Shown piece after piece: positions 47,353 to 56,832 of a stretch of 64,000 nt of DNA. Both the position numbers and the translations under genes were made by a program. How positions within the stretch are numbered: the stretch's first letter is position 1; each line of letters starts with the position of its first letter. Origin of the DNA: Flavobacterium frigoris PS1 (GTDB lineage Bacteria > Bacteroidota > Bacteroidia > Flavobacteriales > Flavobacteriaceae); NCBI RefSeq assembly GCF_000252125.1, contig NZ_AHKF01000016.1, positions 97,209 through 161,208 on the forward strand, written 5' to 3'. The notes below the pieces were generated by a model. The model saw only the letters and a list, made by a program, of their open reading frames with translations, had not been told where the DNA came from and ran no database searches.

Positions 47353-47443
47353 TTTTAAAATGGCAATAGAGAATTAAAGCATTTCGTAATGTACCAGAAT
47401 ACCTTCTTTCCTTAATAGGTTTAGTAAAACGGATTCTCTGTTT

Positions 47444-47671
47444 CTATTCGCCCAAAGTGTCCATTGGCTGATCTTCATACCAGTCTTTAAAAGTTTTTGT
47501 TGTACTGTATCTATCTCTTAGAACTTTATAAACCATAAACAGTATTAAAAAATACCCAATAAATAGAAAGAGCGTTAATACTTGAATTGGAATATTTGCT
47601 ACACATAAAGCGGCAAAAATAAATACATAAAAAGTGGTAAACCACACAAGTTTAATTGCAAAATTTTTCAT
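47444..47671 (-). CDS. Small two-helix membrane protein
   Basis: A 75-residue protein with two hydrophobic helices (FAIKLVWFTTFYVFIFAALCVAN and VLTLFLFIGYFLILFMVYKVL) and a charged tail. No family recognised. It lies alone between the SDR and the TPM operon. Confidence 0.55.
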   Translation of the reverse strand: MKNFAIKLVWFTTFYVFIFAALCVANIPIQVLTLFLFIGYFLILFMVYKVLRDRYSTTKTFKDWYEDQPMDTLGE

Positions 47672-47852
47672 GGCTTTGTTTTCTATTAAAGTTACGTTTT
47701 ACATCTCTAAAATTTAGTTAACTATTTGGTAATCAAATATTAAATAATGATTTATTTCTTTTTGTCTACTATTTTTATAACCATGGGGTTTATAAATTTA
47801 TATTGGTCTTTTTAGAATGAACTTGCTGGCAAACCTTTAATATTGAGCACAA

Positions 47853-47877
47853 AAAAAGCTGCAATTTGCAGCTTTTT
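47853..47877 (-). terminator. Terminator of the TPM/LemA operon
   Basis: 10-bp perfect stem AAAAAGCTGC / GCAGCTTTTT, 5-nt loop, 26 bp past the stop of the TPM gene at 47903. Confidence 0.88.
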
Positions 47878-47902
47878 AATGTTTTAATAATCTATGTTTT
47901 TT

Positions 47903-48718
47903 TTACCAGCCTCCGCTAGAGCCTCCGCCGGAGAATCCGCCTCCTCCGAAGCCCCCTCCGAAACCGCCGCCTCCGCCGCCAAAGCCACCTCCCGATGAAC
48001 CGCCGCCGAAACCGCCTCCACCACCTCGTCCAAGACTACTGAGAAGAATGACGTCAAGTAAACTAGGACCTCCGCCACCGCGGTTTCCTGAGTTTCCACC
48101 ACCGCTACCTTTATTTTTAGAAATAAGTATCACGATAATGACGATAATAATTATGAAAGGTAAAATAGGAAAGTCTTTTTCTTTGGTTGCTTTTTTTCTT
48201 TCTCCTTTGTATTTTCCTGCAAAAACTTCAAAAAGAGCATCAGTTCCCTTGTCTAAGCCGTTGTAATAACTTCCAGCTTTGAACTCTGGTGTAATGATAT
48301 TTCGGATTATTTCTCCTCCAGTTCCCGCTGTTAATCGATCTTCCAATCCATAACCTGGGTTGATAGCAATTTTTCTTTCGGCCTTTGCCACTAAAATAAT
48401 TACTCCATTATCATCTTTTGCAGTTCCTCCAATTCCCCATGTTTGACCCCATTTCGTGGCTAGTTGGCTAACATCTTCGTTTTGTAAACTTTCTATTGTA
48501 ATAACAACGATCTGAGTAGTTGTACTATCAGAATAGTGTATTAGTTTTTCTTCTAGTTGCTTTTTTTCTGATGCACTGAGAAGGTTAGCATAGTCATAAA
48601 CGGAAGTTTGTAAACTAGGAATTTCAGGTATTGTATATTGTGCAAATCCTATTTGAGTAACAAAAAAACAAATAAGTAATTTGAAAAAAAGTGAGTTATT
48701 TAATTTTGGTATAATCAT
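47903..48718 (-). CDS. TPM-domain protein with Gly-rich C-terminus (YgcG family)
   Basis: A 271-residue envelope protein. Signal peptide FFKLLICFFVTQIGFAQ; TPM domain ~30-160 (VYDYANLLSASEKKQLEEKL, TTQIVVITIESL, INPGYGLEDRLTAG); one membrane helix (FPILPFIIIIVIIVILI); last ~65 residues almost all Gly/Ser/Phe. An upstream in-frame ATG (codon -14) overlaps the previous gene; the start at 48716-48718 gives the signal peptide and sits 1 nt after that gene's stop. Works with LemA and the second TPM protein by context. Confidence 0.85.
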   Translation of the reverse strand: MIIPKLNNSLFFKLLICFFVTQIGFAQYTIPEIPSLQTSVYDYANLLSASEKKQLEEKLIHYSDSTTTQIVVITIESLQNEDVSQLATKWGQTWGIGGTAKDDNGVIILVAKAERKIAINPGYGLEDRLTAGTGGEIIRNIITPEFKAGSYYNGLDKGTDALFEVFAGKYKGERKKATKEKDFPILPFIIIIVIIVILISKNKGSGGGNSGNRGGGGPSLLDVILLSSLGRGGGGGFGGGSSGGGFGGGGGGFGGGFGGGGFSGGGSSGGW

Positions 48719-48719
48719 A

Positions 48720-49157
48720 TTATCCTTTTGAGATTTCGTTTGATAATTCATTCGTATCATCTTCGGACCATGGAAAATGTTTTTTTAGTTCTTCTCCCGC
48801 TCTTAAAATACCATCAATCAAACCTTGTTTGAAATTACCGTTTTTAAAATGAGCGACCATAACATCTTTAGTACTATCCCAAAAATCATTTTCGACAATT
48901 TCATTTATACCTTGATCGCCACAGATGACAAAGGTTTTGTCTTTTACTGCGAGGTAGATTAAAACACCATTTTTAAGTTGGGTTTCGTCCATTTTAAGTT
49001 CATTAAAAACTTCCAGTGCACGATCAAACGGATCTAATTTGGTTGTTTTTTCTAAATGGACTCTAATCTCTCCAGAGGTGTTTTTTTCGGCCACACGAAT
49101 CGCTTCAACAATTTCTTGCTCTTCTTCTGTTGTTAAAAAATCTTCTACTTTTGACAT
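48720..49157 (-). CDS. TPM-domain protein, cytosolic form
   Basis: A 145-residue TPM domain without a signal peptide (VEDFLTTEEEQEIVEAIRVAEKNTSGEIRVHLEK). It is immediately upstream of the Gly-rich TPM gene and downstream of lemA. The TPM fold is implicated in envelope quality control and photosystem repair in other lineages; function here unknown. Confidence 0.82.
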   Translation of the reverse strand: MSKVEDFLTTEEEQEIVEAIRVAEKNTSGEIRVHLEKTTKLDPFDRALEVFNELKMDETQLKNGVLIYLAVKDKTFVICGDQGINEIVENDFWDSTKDVMVAHFKNGNFKQGLIDGILRAGEELKKHFPWSEDDTNELSNEISKG

Positions 49158-49254
49158 TGTATTGGTTTTTTTACCTGAATCCCACGAACGATAAAGTCCG
49201 TGGGTTCTAGGATTTTTGTTTTATTGCTAAACTAATTCCCTTTTGGACAAGTTT

Positions 49255-49842
49255 TTAGAACTTCACTTCGACTGGTTTGTCAGCGCCTTCAACGGCAGTG
49301 AAATATGCTTTTTCTTTAAATCCAAACATACCTGCAAAGATACTGTTTGGGAAAGTTTTGATATGCGTGTTGTAAGGTTTAACAGCTTCATTAAAACGAG
49401 TTCTGGCAGTTAAAATTTGATTTTCAGTACTAGCCAACTCATCTTGTAATTTTAAGAAATTTTGATTTGCTTTTAACTCAGGGTATCTTTCGACAGAAAC
49501 TAATAATCTAGATAATGCTGAAGAAACTCCGCTTTGCGCACTGTTGAATTGTGCTAGTTGTTCCGGTGTAATGTTTGCAGGATCAATAGTTGTTGAGCTA
49601 GCTTTTGCACGTGCTTCAATTACTGCAGTCAAAGTACTTTTTTCGAAATCAGCAGCGCCTTTTACAGTGTTTACTAAGTTTCCTATTAAGTCATTTCGTC
49701 TTTGGTAAGCTGTCTGTACATCTCCCCAAGATTGCTCTACAGTTTGATTCATTGTTACAGCAGTGTTGTTTATTCCTTTAACCCAGCTATAAATTCCAAA
49801 AATAATAACGGCTCCGATAATCCAAGGCAAAAATCTTTTCAT
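49255..49842 (-). CDS. lemA: LemA family protein
   Basis: A 195-residue protein with one N-terminal helix (FLPWIIGAVIIFGIYSWV) and the helical LemA body: EQSWGDVQTAYQRRNDLIGNLVNTVKG, ARAKAS, RYPELKANQNFLKLQDELASTENQI, RFNEAVKPYN. Full length for the family. A conserved partner of TPM proteins. A hairpin (49178-49205) lies between it and the next gene. Confidence 0.94.
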   Translation of the reverse strand: MKRFLPWIIGAVIIFGIYSWVKGINNTAVTMNQTVEQSWGDVQTAYQRRNDLIGNLVNTVKGAADFEKSTLTAVIEARAKASSTTIDPANITPEQLAQFNSAQSGVSSALSRLLVSVERYPELKANQNFLKLQDELASTENQILTARTRFNEAVKPYNTHIKTFPNSIFAGMFGFKEKAYFTAVEGADKPVEVKF

Positions 49843-49854
49843 GTTTATTTAATT

Positions 49855-50187
49855 TTAAAGTTGATTTTTAATATTTGTTAATTGTGTTCTTATTGTTTCT
49901 AATTTTCTAATAATCTCAAACTTATCTAAGGTTTTCTTTTGTCCTTCTTTCAAATGGGTTTTTGCACCTTCAAGCGTAAAACCTCTTTCTTTTACAAGAT
50001 GATAGATAAGCTGTAAATTCGTTACATCTTCCGGTGTAAACATGCGATTGCCTTTTGCGTTTTTTTTAGGTTTTAAAATGTCAAATTCCGAATCCCAAAA
50101 ACGAATTAGGGAAGCATTTACATTAAATGCTTTGGCGATTTCGCCAATGCTGTAATATCTTTTATCTTTAGAAAGTTCAATATGCAT
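49855..50187 (-). CDS. MerR family transcriptional regulator
   Basis: A 110-residue small MerR-like protein: YYSIGEIAKAFNVNASLIRFWDSEFDIL helix-turn-helix, then RMFTPEDVTNLQLIYHLVKERGFTLEGA. Only the DNA-binding part and a short helix; no effector domain. It is 12 bp upstream of lemA on the same strand and probably regulates envelope genes; target not seen. Confidence 0.88.
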   Translation of the reverse strand: MHIELSKDKRYYSIGEIAKAFNVNASLIRFWDSEFDILKPKKNAKGNRMFTPEDVTNLQLIYHLVKERGFTLEGAKTHLKEGQKKTLDKFEIIRKLETIRTQLTNIKNQL

Positions 50188-50253
50188 TTTTATAATTTTT
50201 TCTGAACATTATTGTCAAAGTTTTTTAGGACTGATTACTGAACACTTTTTTTA

Positions 50254-51231
50254 TTAATCTAATGACTGATTCTCTTGGTTTGCTAATTTTGATATGGCAA
50301 CATATTCCACTGCCGAAATATTTCCGTAATAAAAATTCAGCGGATTCACTACTCTCTTGTCTTTATGAACTTCGTAATGCAAATGTGGACCTTCTGATCT
50401 TCCGGTGCTGCCCACGAAACCTATTATGTCTCCGCGCTTCACTCGCTGTCCTGCTTTGCAGTTGTATTTACTTAAATGTGCGTATAATGTCTCGTATCCA
50501 TAACCATGCCTAATGACCACATGGTTACCAAATCCCGAAGCATTACTGTTCGCTTCTACTACAGTTCCATCGCCAGTAGCAAAAATGGGAGTCCCTATTT
50601 TTGCCGTAAAGTCCATTCCCTCATGCATCTTACGTGCCTTGGTAAATGGGTCTGTTCGATATCCAAAACCAGAAGCCATCCTTTTCAAGTTTTCGTTCCT
50701 GACAGGTTGAATGGCAGGAATGGCAGCCAATAATTTATTTTTCTCTTTGGCTAATTTTAAAATATAGTCCAACGATTTTGATTGTATTGCTAATTCTTTA
50801 GTAAGAACGTCTACCTTTTTTGTTGTGTTTAATACCAGTTGTGTATTGTCATAACCTTCTAAAATTTCATATCGATTTGCATCTGCAAATCCTGATTTTC
50901 TTTCTTCTTCAGGTATTTCAGAGGTGTTAAAATAGGTACGGTATAAGTTATTGTCACGGTCTTCAATTGCCGCGATTACATTGTCAACCTGATCCATTCT
51001 CTTATTCAGAATGTCATAGTTCAATTTCAAATTCTCGATTTCGCGAATCAGTAGCCTGTCTTTTGGGGTATCAAAATAAGGAGTGTTCAATAAAATAACA
51101 AAACTCAAAAATCCAAACAAGGCAGAAGCCACTAAAAACAAGATCGCTATACCAAATTTCTTCCTTTTTTTTGTTTTTATTTTTCTATACGCTAGATTTT
51201 CCGAATCGTAATAATATTTTACTTTCGCCAT
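50254..51231 (-). CDS. M23 family murein endopeptidase
   Basis: A 325-residue membrane-anchored protein: basic start, helix FGIAILFLVASALFGFLSFVILL, coiled coil (residues ~70-165), then a LytM/M23 domain. Zinc ligands: HEGMD (HxxxD) and HLHYE (HxH). It cleaves peptidoglycan cross-bridges. It lies 66 bp from merR on the same strand, in an envelope cluster. Confidence 0.93.
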   Translation of the reverse strand: MAKVKYYYDSENLAYRKIKTKKRKKFGIAILFLVASALFGFLSFVILLNTPYFDTPKDRLLIREIENLKLNYDILNKRMDQVDNVIAAIEDRDNNLYRTYFNTSEIPEEERKSGFADANRYEILEGYDNTQLVLNTTKKVDVLTKELAIQSKSLDYILKLAKEKNKLLAAIPAIQPVRNENLKRMASGFGYRTDPFTKARKMHEGMDFTAKIGTPIFATGDGTVVEANSNASGFGNHVVIRHGYGYETLYAHLSKYNCKAGQRVKRGDIIGFVGSTGRSEGPHLHYEVHKDKRVVNPLNFYYGNISAVEYVAISKLANQENQSLD

Positions 51232-51334
51232 ATTTTAAAATACCCTATTTTTGCACTTTATAAAGTGTTAGTTGAACAAATTTAATAAATGTTTCATTTG
51301 TTCTACACTTTTTTCAATAATAAATAAAATAATG

Positions 51335-51482
51335 TGCCTATTCCAGCTATTCGTTGCAAGTTCTCGATTAGCAATCTTTTTTTTCTAATGATTCTGCAGG
51401 AGCTTCCTTTGGTCGCTCTGCTGCCTCAAGAAAAAAAATAGATTTCTAATTCTCGAAGCTTTCCACTACTATCTGGGGCAAA
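51335..51482. repeat. Structured dispersed repeat, full copy (B)
   Basis: About 148 bp; left outer part CTATTCCAGCTATTCGTTGCAAG, arm ATTAGCAATCTTTTTTTTCT pairing with 51430-51450, terminal GCAGGAGC/GCTCTGC around the loop TTCCTTTGGTC (51404-51414). The outer arms are more degraded than in copies A and C. It fills most of the 328-bp gap between the M23 and alaS genes. Confidence 0.75.
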
Positions 51483-51490
51483 AGAAGTTA

Positions 51491-51540
51491 AAAGATTCAA
51501 AATTCAAAGATTGAAATAATCTTTAAACTTTTGAATCTTT
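51491..51540. repeat. Long palindrome upstream of alaS
   Basis: Arms 51491-51512 and 51518-51540 pair over ~22 bp with one small bulge (AAAGATTCAAAA...TTTTGAATCTTT) around a 5-nt loop. It ends 19 bp before the alaS ATG. Possibly a leader hairpin or just an AT-rich inverted repeat. Confidence 0.6.
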
Positions 51541-51559
51541 AAATATTTAAATAAAAACA

Positions 51560-54196
51560 ATGAATTCAAAAGACGTACGTAAACAATTTCTAGATTTTTT
51601 TCAAAGCAAAGGCCACTTAATTGTTCCTTCGGCTCCCATAGTTCTTAAAGACGATCCCACTTTGATGTTCAACAACTCAGGGATGGCGCAGTTTAAAGAA
51701 TATTTTCTTGGGAATGCCACACCAAAAAGTACTAGAATCGCCGATACTCAAAAATGTCTTCGTGTTTCAGGAAAGCATAATGATCTAGAGGATGTAGGTT
51801 TTGATACCTATCATCATACTATGTTTGAGATGCTGGGGAACTGGTCTTTTGGTGATTATTTCAAAGAAGAAGCCTTGCCTTGGGCTTGGGAATTTTTGAC
51901 TGAAGTTTTAAAATTAGATAAAGACCGTTTATACGTTTCAGTTTTTGAAGGAAACGAAGCAGAAAATGTACCTTTTGATCAACAAGCTTTTGATATTTGG
52001 AAACAGTTTGTTCCCGAAGATCGCATAATCCTTGGGAACAAAAAAGATAATTTTTGGGAAATGGGAGATCAAGGGCCATGCGGACCATGTTCTGAAATTC
52101 ATATTGATTTACGTACTGATGAAGAAAGAGCTGCTGTAACTGGAAGAAGTTTAGTAAATGCGGATCATCCACAAGTAGTAGAAATATGGAACAATGTATT
52201 TATGGAATTCAACCGTAAAGCCGATGGTTCATTAGAGAAATTACCTGCGCAACACGTAGATACCGGAATGGGATTTGAGCGTTTGTGTATGGCAATGCAA
52301 AATGTTACTTCAAACTACGATACTGATGTTTTTACACCACTTATCGAAAAAGTGGAACAAATCACAGGATTAAAATATACTTCAAATGAGGTAAAAGATA
52401 TAAGCGAAGAGCAAAACAAAACGAATATTGCTATTCGTGTAATTGTAGATCACATTCGTGCTGTAGCCTTCGCTATCGCCGATGGGCAATTGCCTTCAAA
52501 TACTGGAGCAGGATACGTAATTCGCCGTATTTTGCGTCGTGCAATACGTTACGGATTTACATTTTTGAATATCAAAGAAGCTTTTATCTATCAATTAGTG
52601 GAAGTTTTAGCAGACCAAATGGGCGAATTTTTCCCAGAAATCAAGTCGCAACAAAACTTAGTAACTAATGTGATTCGTGAGGAAGAAGCTTCTTTCTTGA
52701 GAACATTAGACCAAGGATTGCAATTGTTAGAAAATGTTATTGCAGAGACAAAAGGGAATGAAGTTGCAGGTGCTAAAGCATTTGAATTGTATGATACTTT
52801 TGGTTTTCCAAAGGATTTAACAGCCTTGATTTTAAGAGAAAGAGGATTAGAGCTAGATGAAGCAGGTTTTGATGTTGCAATGCAGGAACAAAAAGCGCGT
52901 TCCCGTGCTGCTTCTGAAATTTCAACTGAAGACTGGAGCGTTTTAATCCCGGGGAATGTAGAAACATTTGTAGGTTACGATCAAACGGAATCAGAAGCAA
53001 AAATTACCCGTATCCGTAAAGTGGACTCTAAAAAAGACGGTGTTTTATACCAAATCGTTTTAGATAACAGTCCGTTTTATCCGGAAGGAGGAGGTCAGAT
53101 AGGAGATAAAGGAACTTTAGTTTCGGCAAATGAGACGATCCAAATTATAGATACTAAAAAAGAGAATAATCTTATTTTACATTTCACAAAGCAATTGCCA
53201 GAGAATGTAAATGCGAGTTTTATTGCAAAAGTAAATACCGATTTAAGAGCAGCAACTGCTAAGAATCACTCCGCTACGCATTTAATGCATTTGGCATTGC
53301 GTACCGTTTTAGGAACGCACGTAGAGCAAAAAGGATCATTGGTAAATCCAAAAAATCTACGTTTTGATTTTTCTCACTTTGCAAAAGTGACAGATGAAGA
53401 ATTGCAACAAGTAGAAGACTTTGTAAATGCAAGAATTCAAGAGCAAATAGCGCTGATAGAAAGAAGAGATATTCCTTTCGCGCAAGCGGTAGAAGAAGGA
53501 GCAATGGCTTTGTTTGGAGAAAAATACGGAGATCATGTTCGTGCCATTAAGTTTGGCGAAAGTATGGAACTTTGTGGAGGAATTCACGTACAAAACACTG
53601 CTGATATTTGGTATTTCAAAATCGTTTCGGAAGGAGCAGTTGCGGCAGGAATTCGCCGTATTGAAGCAATTACTGGCGATGCTGTAAAAGGCTTTTTTGC
53701 TTCTCATGAAGAGCTATTAAGTGAAATTAAAACGGCGCTGAAAAACCCACAAGATTCACTAAAAGCGGTTATAGCACTTCAAGAGGATAATGCCAAATTG
53801 AAAAAACAGTTGGATGCTTTGTTAAAAGAGAAAGCGAAGAACATGAAAGGGGAGTTAGCAAAAGAATTGCAAGAAGTTAACGGAATTCAATTCCTGGCAA
53901 AACAAGTTGATTTGAACCCGGAAGGAGCAAAAGATTTGGCTTATGAATTGGGTAATTTAGGAAATAACTTGTTTCTTGTTTTGGCAACAGCAGAAGAAGG
54001 AAAACCAATGTTGAGCTGTTATATCTCAAAAGAATTAGTTGCTGACAGGAAACTGAATGCTGGACTAGTAGTTCGTGAATTAGGTAAGTTTATTCAGGGG
54101 GGAGGTGGAGGACAGCCGTTCTTTGCAACTGCCGGAGGTAAAAAAGTGGAAGGAATTGCAGAAGCTTTGGAAAAAGCGATTGAGTTCATCAAATAG
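51560..54196 (+). CDS. alaS: Alanine-tRNA ligase
   Basis: An 878-residue class II synthetase. Start [24 protein letters not shown], motif 2 region, NMGMGFERL-like, then editing domain zinc ligands HSATH and CGGIH, and the C-Ala domain near the end ([14 protein letters not shown]). Full length. Upstream palindrome and repeat copy B. Confidence 0.98.
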   Translation: MNSKDVRKQFLDFFQSKGHLIVPSAPIVLKDDPTLMFNNSGMAQFKEYFLGNATPKSTRIADTQKCLRVSGKHNDLEDVGFDTYHHTMFEMLGNWSFGDYFKEEALPWAWEFLTEVLKLDKDRLYVSVFEGNEAENVPFDQQAFDIWKQFVPEDRIILGNKKDNFWEMGDQGPCGPCSEIHIDLRTDEERAAVTGRSLVNADHPQVVEIWNNVFMEFNRKADGSLEKLPAQHVDTGMGFERLCMAMQNVTSNYDTDVFTPLIEKVEQITGLKYTSNEVKDISEEQNKTNIAIRVIVDHIRAVAFAIADGQLPSNTGAGYVIRRILRRAIRYGFTFLNIKEAFIYQLVEVLADQMGEFFPEIKSQQNLVTNVIREEEASFLRTLDQGLQLLENVIAETKGNEVAGAKAFELYDTFGFPKDLTALILRERGLELDEAGFDVAMQEQKARSRAASEISTEDWSVLIPGNVETFVGYDQTESEAKITRIRKVDSKKDGVLYQIVLDNSPFYPEGGGQIGDKGTLVSANETIQIIDTKKENNLILHFTKQLPENVNASFIAKVNTDLRAATAKNHSATHLMHLALRTVLGTHVEQKGSLVNPKNLRFDFSHFAKVTDEELQQVEDFVNARIQEQIALIERRDIPFAQAVEEGAMALFGEKYGDHVRAIKFGESMELCGGIHVQNTADIWYFKIVSEGAVAAGIRRIEAITGDAVKGFFASHEELLSEIKTALKNPQDSLKAVIALQEDNAKLKKQLDALLKEKAKNMKGELAKELQEVNGIQFLAKQVDLNPEGAKDLAYELGNLGNNLFLVLATAEEGKPMLSCYISKELVADRKLNAGLVVRELGKFIQGGGGGQPFFATAGGKKVEGIAEALEKAIEFIK

Positions 54197-54380
54197 AAAA
54201 AAACAAAAAAAGATTAATTCTAGAGCACCTCTAAGAGCGAGTCATACCGCACTTATAGGTGATTTTTTATTCAATTATTTTAAAGAGACAAATCATTAAT
54301 TTAGATTTTGTACATTTGTTTTCTTGAATAGTATCTATGTTGTTATTTTTCAATACAATATGGTTTTTAATAGTCTCTAA

Positions 54381-55160
54381 ATGAAAAAAACATTACATAT
54401 ATTTTTGATTGCCTCCGTATTTTTGGTGGTTTTGTGCTCTTGTTCCAAAGACAAGGATAATAACGTTAAATTTCTAAAGCAGCTGGTTGAAACTTCTGCT
54501 GATGGAACATCCACTACAACTGACTTTAGCTATAATGGAGATGAAATAAAAAGCATTGATGGTGTTAAGGAGCGTAGTGATTTTAGCTATATGGATGGAC
54601 TTATAACTAAAATTACAATTTTAGACAAAGCAAATCAATCTACTAATACAATTGAATATAGTTATTTAAGAGGACAATTAGTAAGTGCTAAGTCTTCAAA
54701 TAACAACATAATAAAATATACTGCTAATTCTGACAGTTCGATTGCCTATGAAAGATTTGACATAAATGCAGGGAATCAAGAAGTGAAAATTTATCACGGC
54801 ACCTTGTATTTCGAAAAGAACAATATCATCAAAGACCAGAGAACAATTGATAATGCTCCTTCAGGCGTTATCTTAACTTATACTGCTAGTTTTGAATACG
54901 ACGCTAAGAGTAATCCGTTTTATTCCATAATGGGTTATGAAAAGTTACTGGATCATAATGATATTATTTCTGCAAACAATAGTTTGATCAGTGTGGCGAC
55001 TAATAGTTCTAGCAAAAATGACCAAATAACTTCTTCAGCTAATTTTTATAAGAGCACTTTCAAATACGATGAAGATGGCTATCCTACCGAAAGGATTTCA
55101 GAGGCTGTCATGCCTATTAATGGCAATTCTGAATATAAAAAATCAGAGTACTTCTATTAA
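54381..55160 (+). CDS. Hypothetical lipoprotein
   Basis: A 259-residue protein: signal FLIASVFLVVLCSCSKDKD with lipobox Cys near residue 20, then beta-rich repeats (YSYLRGQLVSAKSSNNN, YDAKSNPFYSIMGYEKL, FKYDEDGYPTERI) of a kind common in Bacteroidota YD-like surface lipoproteins. Function unknown. It stands 184 bp after alaS and 31 bp before the GSCFA gene. Confidence 0.65.
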   Translation: MKKTLHIFLIASVFLVVLCSCSKDKDNNVKFLKQLVETSADGTSTTTDFSYNGDEIKSIDGVKERSDFSYMDGLITKITILDKANQSTNTIEYSYLRGQLVSAKSSNNNIIKYTANSDSSIAYERFDINAGNQEVKIYHGTLYFEKNNIIKDQRTIDNAPSGVILTYTASFEYDAKSNPFYSIMGYEKLLDHNDIISANNSLISVATNSSSKNDQITSSANFYKSTFKYDEDGYPTERISEAVMPINGNSEYKKSEYFY

Positions 55161-55191
55161 TAAATTGCTAAGTTTGCATAAATAACTGATC

Positions 55192-56142
55192 ATGCAATTT
55201 AGAACTCTTATACCTATTCCTCAAAATAATCATCAAATAGATTACAATTCTACCATTGTGTCTTTGGGTTCTTGTTTTGCCGTAAATATGGCAGAGAAAC
55301 TGGACTATTTTAAGTTTCAAAATAGTTGCAATCCGTTTGGGATTTTGTTTCATCCTTTTGCGATTGAGAAGCTAATCACTTTTGCTGTTTCTGCAAAGCG
55401 ATTCACAGAAAATGACATTTTTTTTCATAACGAACGCTGGCATTGTTACGCTGTACATTCGGATTTAAGTAATTCAAGTAAAGAGGACTTAATAGCAAGC
55501 TTGAATAAAAAAATAGAATCGACTCAACTGCAATTAAAACAGGCTTCCCATGTTATTATCACTTATGGAACGGCCTGGGTGTATAGAAACATAGAAAGTG
55601 ACGCTATTGTCGCTAATTGCCATAAAGTGCCGCAAAAGCAGTTTAAGAAAGAATTACTTTCAGTTGATGAAATTCAAGTATCTATTGTCAATACACTGAA
55701 ATTAATTCATTCCGTAAATCGCAATTGCAATATTATTTTCACCGTTTCGCCGGTGCGTCATATCAAAGATGGTTTTGTAGAAAATCAATGGAGTAAGTCG
55801 AATCTAATAGCTGCGCTGCATCAAATTATCAATTGCCAATTATCAATTGCCAATTATTTTCCCAGTTATGAAATCATGATGGACGAGCTCCGGGATTATC
55901 GTTTCTATGGTGAAGATATGTTACACCCAAACCAAGTGGCAATCGATTATATCTGGAAGCGTTTTAAGGAAACTACAATTTCAGAAACTGCCTTTTCTAC
56001 TATGGATGCCGTAGAGACGGTTCAAAAATCATTACAACACAGAGCTTTCAATCCAGACTCAGAAAGTCATAAAAAATTTGAAGCCAACCTCAAGCTTAAA
56101 ATCACTAAATTGCTGGGGGAATATTCATTCATGAAATTTTAA
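55192..56142 (+). CDS. GSCFA domain protein
   Basis: A 316-residue protein with the GSCFA signature near residue 27 (TIVSLGSCFAVNMAEKL), then FGILFHPF and DEIQVSIVNTL. GSCFA is an SGNH-hydrolase-like family of unknown substrate found in Bacteroidota. 2 bp before the DUF4230 gene, so co-transcribed. Confidence 0.88.
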   Translation: MQFRTLIPIPQNNHQIDYNSTIVSLGSCFAVNMAEKLDYFKFQNSCNPFGILFHPFAIEKLITFAVSAKRFTENDIFFHNERWHCYAVHSDLSNSSKEDLIASLNKKIESTQLQLKQASHVIITYGTAWVYRNIESDAIVANCHKVPQKQFKKELLSVDEIQVSIVNTLKLIHSVNRNCNIIFTVSPVRHIKDGFVENQWSKSNLIAALHQIINCQLSIANYFPSYEIMMDELRDYRFYGEDMLHPNQVAIDYIWKRFKETTISETAFSTMDAVETVQKSLQHRAFNPDSESHKKFEANLKLKITKLLGEYSFMKF

Positions 56143-56144
56143 TT

Positions 56145-56765
56145 ATGTTCAAGAGATTTATTGTGTTTATAGCATTGATTGCTACAGTCGTGCTATTGTT
56201 TAAATATTGTGAGTTTAAAAAAGGCGATGACTCTACGACTGTAGATGGCTCAGGTTTGATCCAGCAACAAATCCTAAATGTGGGGAAATTGGTGGTAACC
56301 GAAGGGCATTTTTCGGAGGTGATTACGTATAAGAATAAAGAAAAATACTTGATGGGAATTGTTTCTTTCGATAAAAAAGCATTGATTGTTGTTAATGCTG
56401 ACGTTACTGTTGCGTATGATTTGCACAAAATGAAATACGATATCGATGACGTAAATAAAACAATCACAATAGTAAGTATTCCGAAAGAAGAAATAAAAAT
56501 CAGTCCAGATATTAAGTTTTATGATGTAGAACAAAGTAAGTTAAATCCTTTTACAGGAGATGATTACAATAAAATAAACAAATCGGTTAAAGCGAATCTA
56601 GCTAAAAAAATCGATAAATCTACATTGAAATCTAATGCCCAAAACAGGTTGATTAGTGAATTGTCAAAGTTGTTAATTACTACCAGTAATCTAGGCTGGA
56701 CCTTAAAATACGAAGGAAAAGTAATTGAAAGCGAAAAAGATTTTAATCAGCAGATAAAATTATAG
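56145..56765 (+). CDS. DUF4230 protein
   Basis: A 206-residue protein with one N-terminal helix (FIVFIALIATVVLLF) and an extracytoplasmic body matching DUF4230 (LVVTEGHFSEVITY, KKALIVVNADVTVAYDLHKM, VSIPKEEIKISPDIKFYDV). Function unknown. Terminator 27 bp after. Confidence 0.82.
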   Translation: MFKRFIVFIALIATVVLLFKYCEFKKGDDSTTVDGSGLIQQQILNVGKLVVTEGHFSEVITYKNKEKYLMGIVSFDKKALIVVNADVTVAYDLHKMKYDIDDVNKTITIVSIPKEEIKISPDIKFYDVEQSKLNPFTGDDYNKINKSVKANLAKKIDKSTLKSNAQNRLISELSKLLITTSNLGWTLKYEGKVIESEKDFNQQIKL

Positions 56766-56791
56766 CAGATTTCCAATTTGTTTTCAATAAT

Positions 56792-56832
56792 AAGGGTTTG
56801 AATAGTAATAATCTGATTCAAACCCTTTTTTA
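56792..56832. terminator. Bidirectional terminator DUF4230 / acyl-CoA ligase
   Basis: 12-bp perfect stem AAGGGTTTGAAT / ATTCAAACCCTT, 12-nt loop, T run; between convergent genes. Confidence 0.9.

Noticed and set aside
47884..48102. Frame opposite-phase through the Gly-rich tail (72 codons)
   Set aside because: A shadow of the GGx repeats of the TPM gene; composition is just GC-rich repeat read in another frame.
54105..54299. 64-codon frame across the alaS end
   Set aside because: Begins inside alaS in another frame and has no family or upstream signal.
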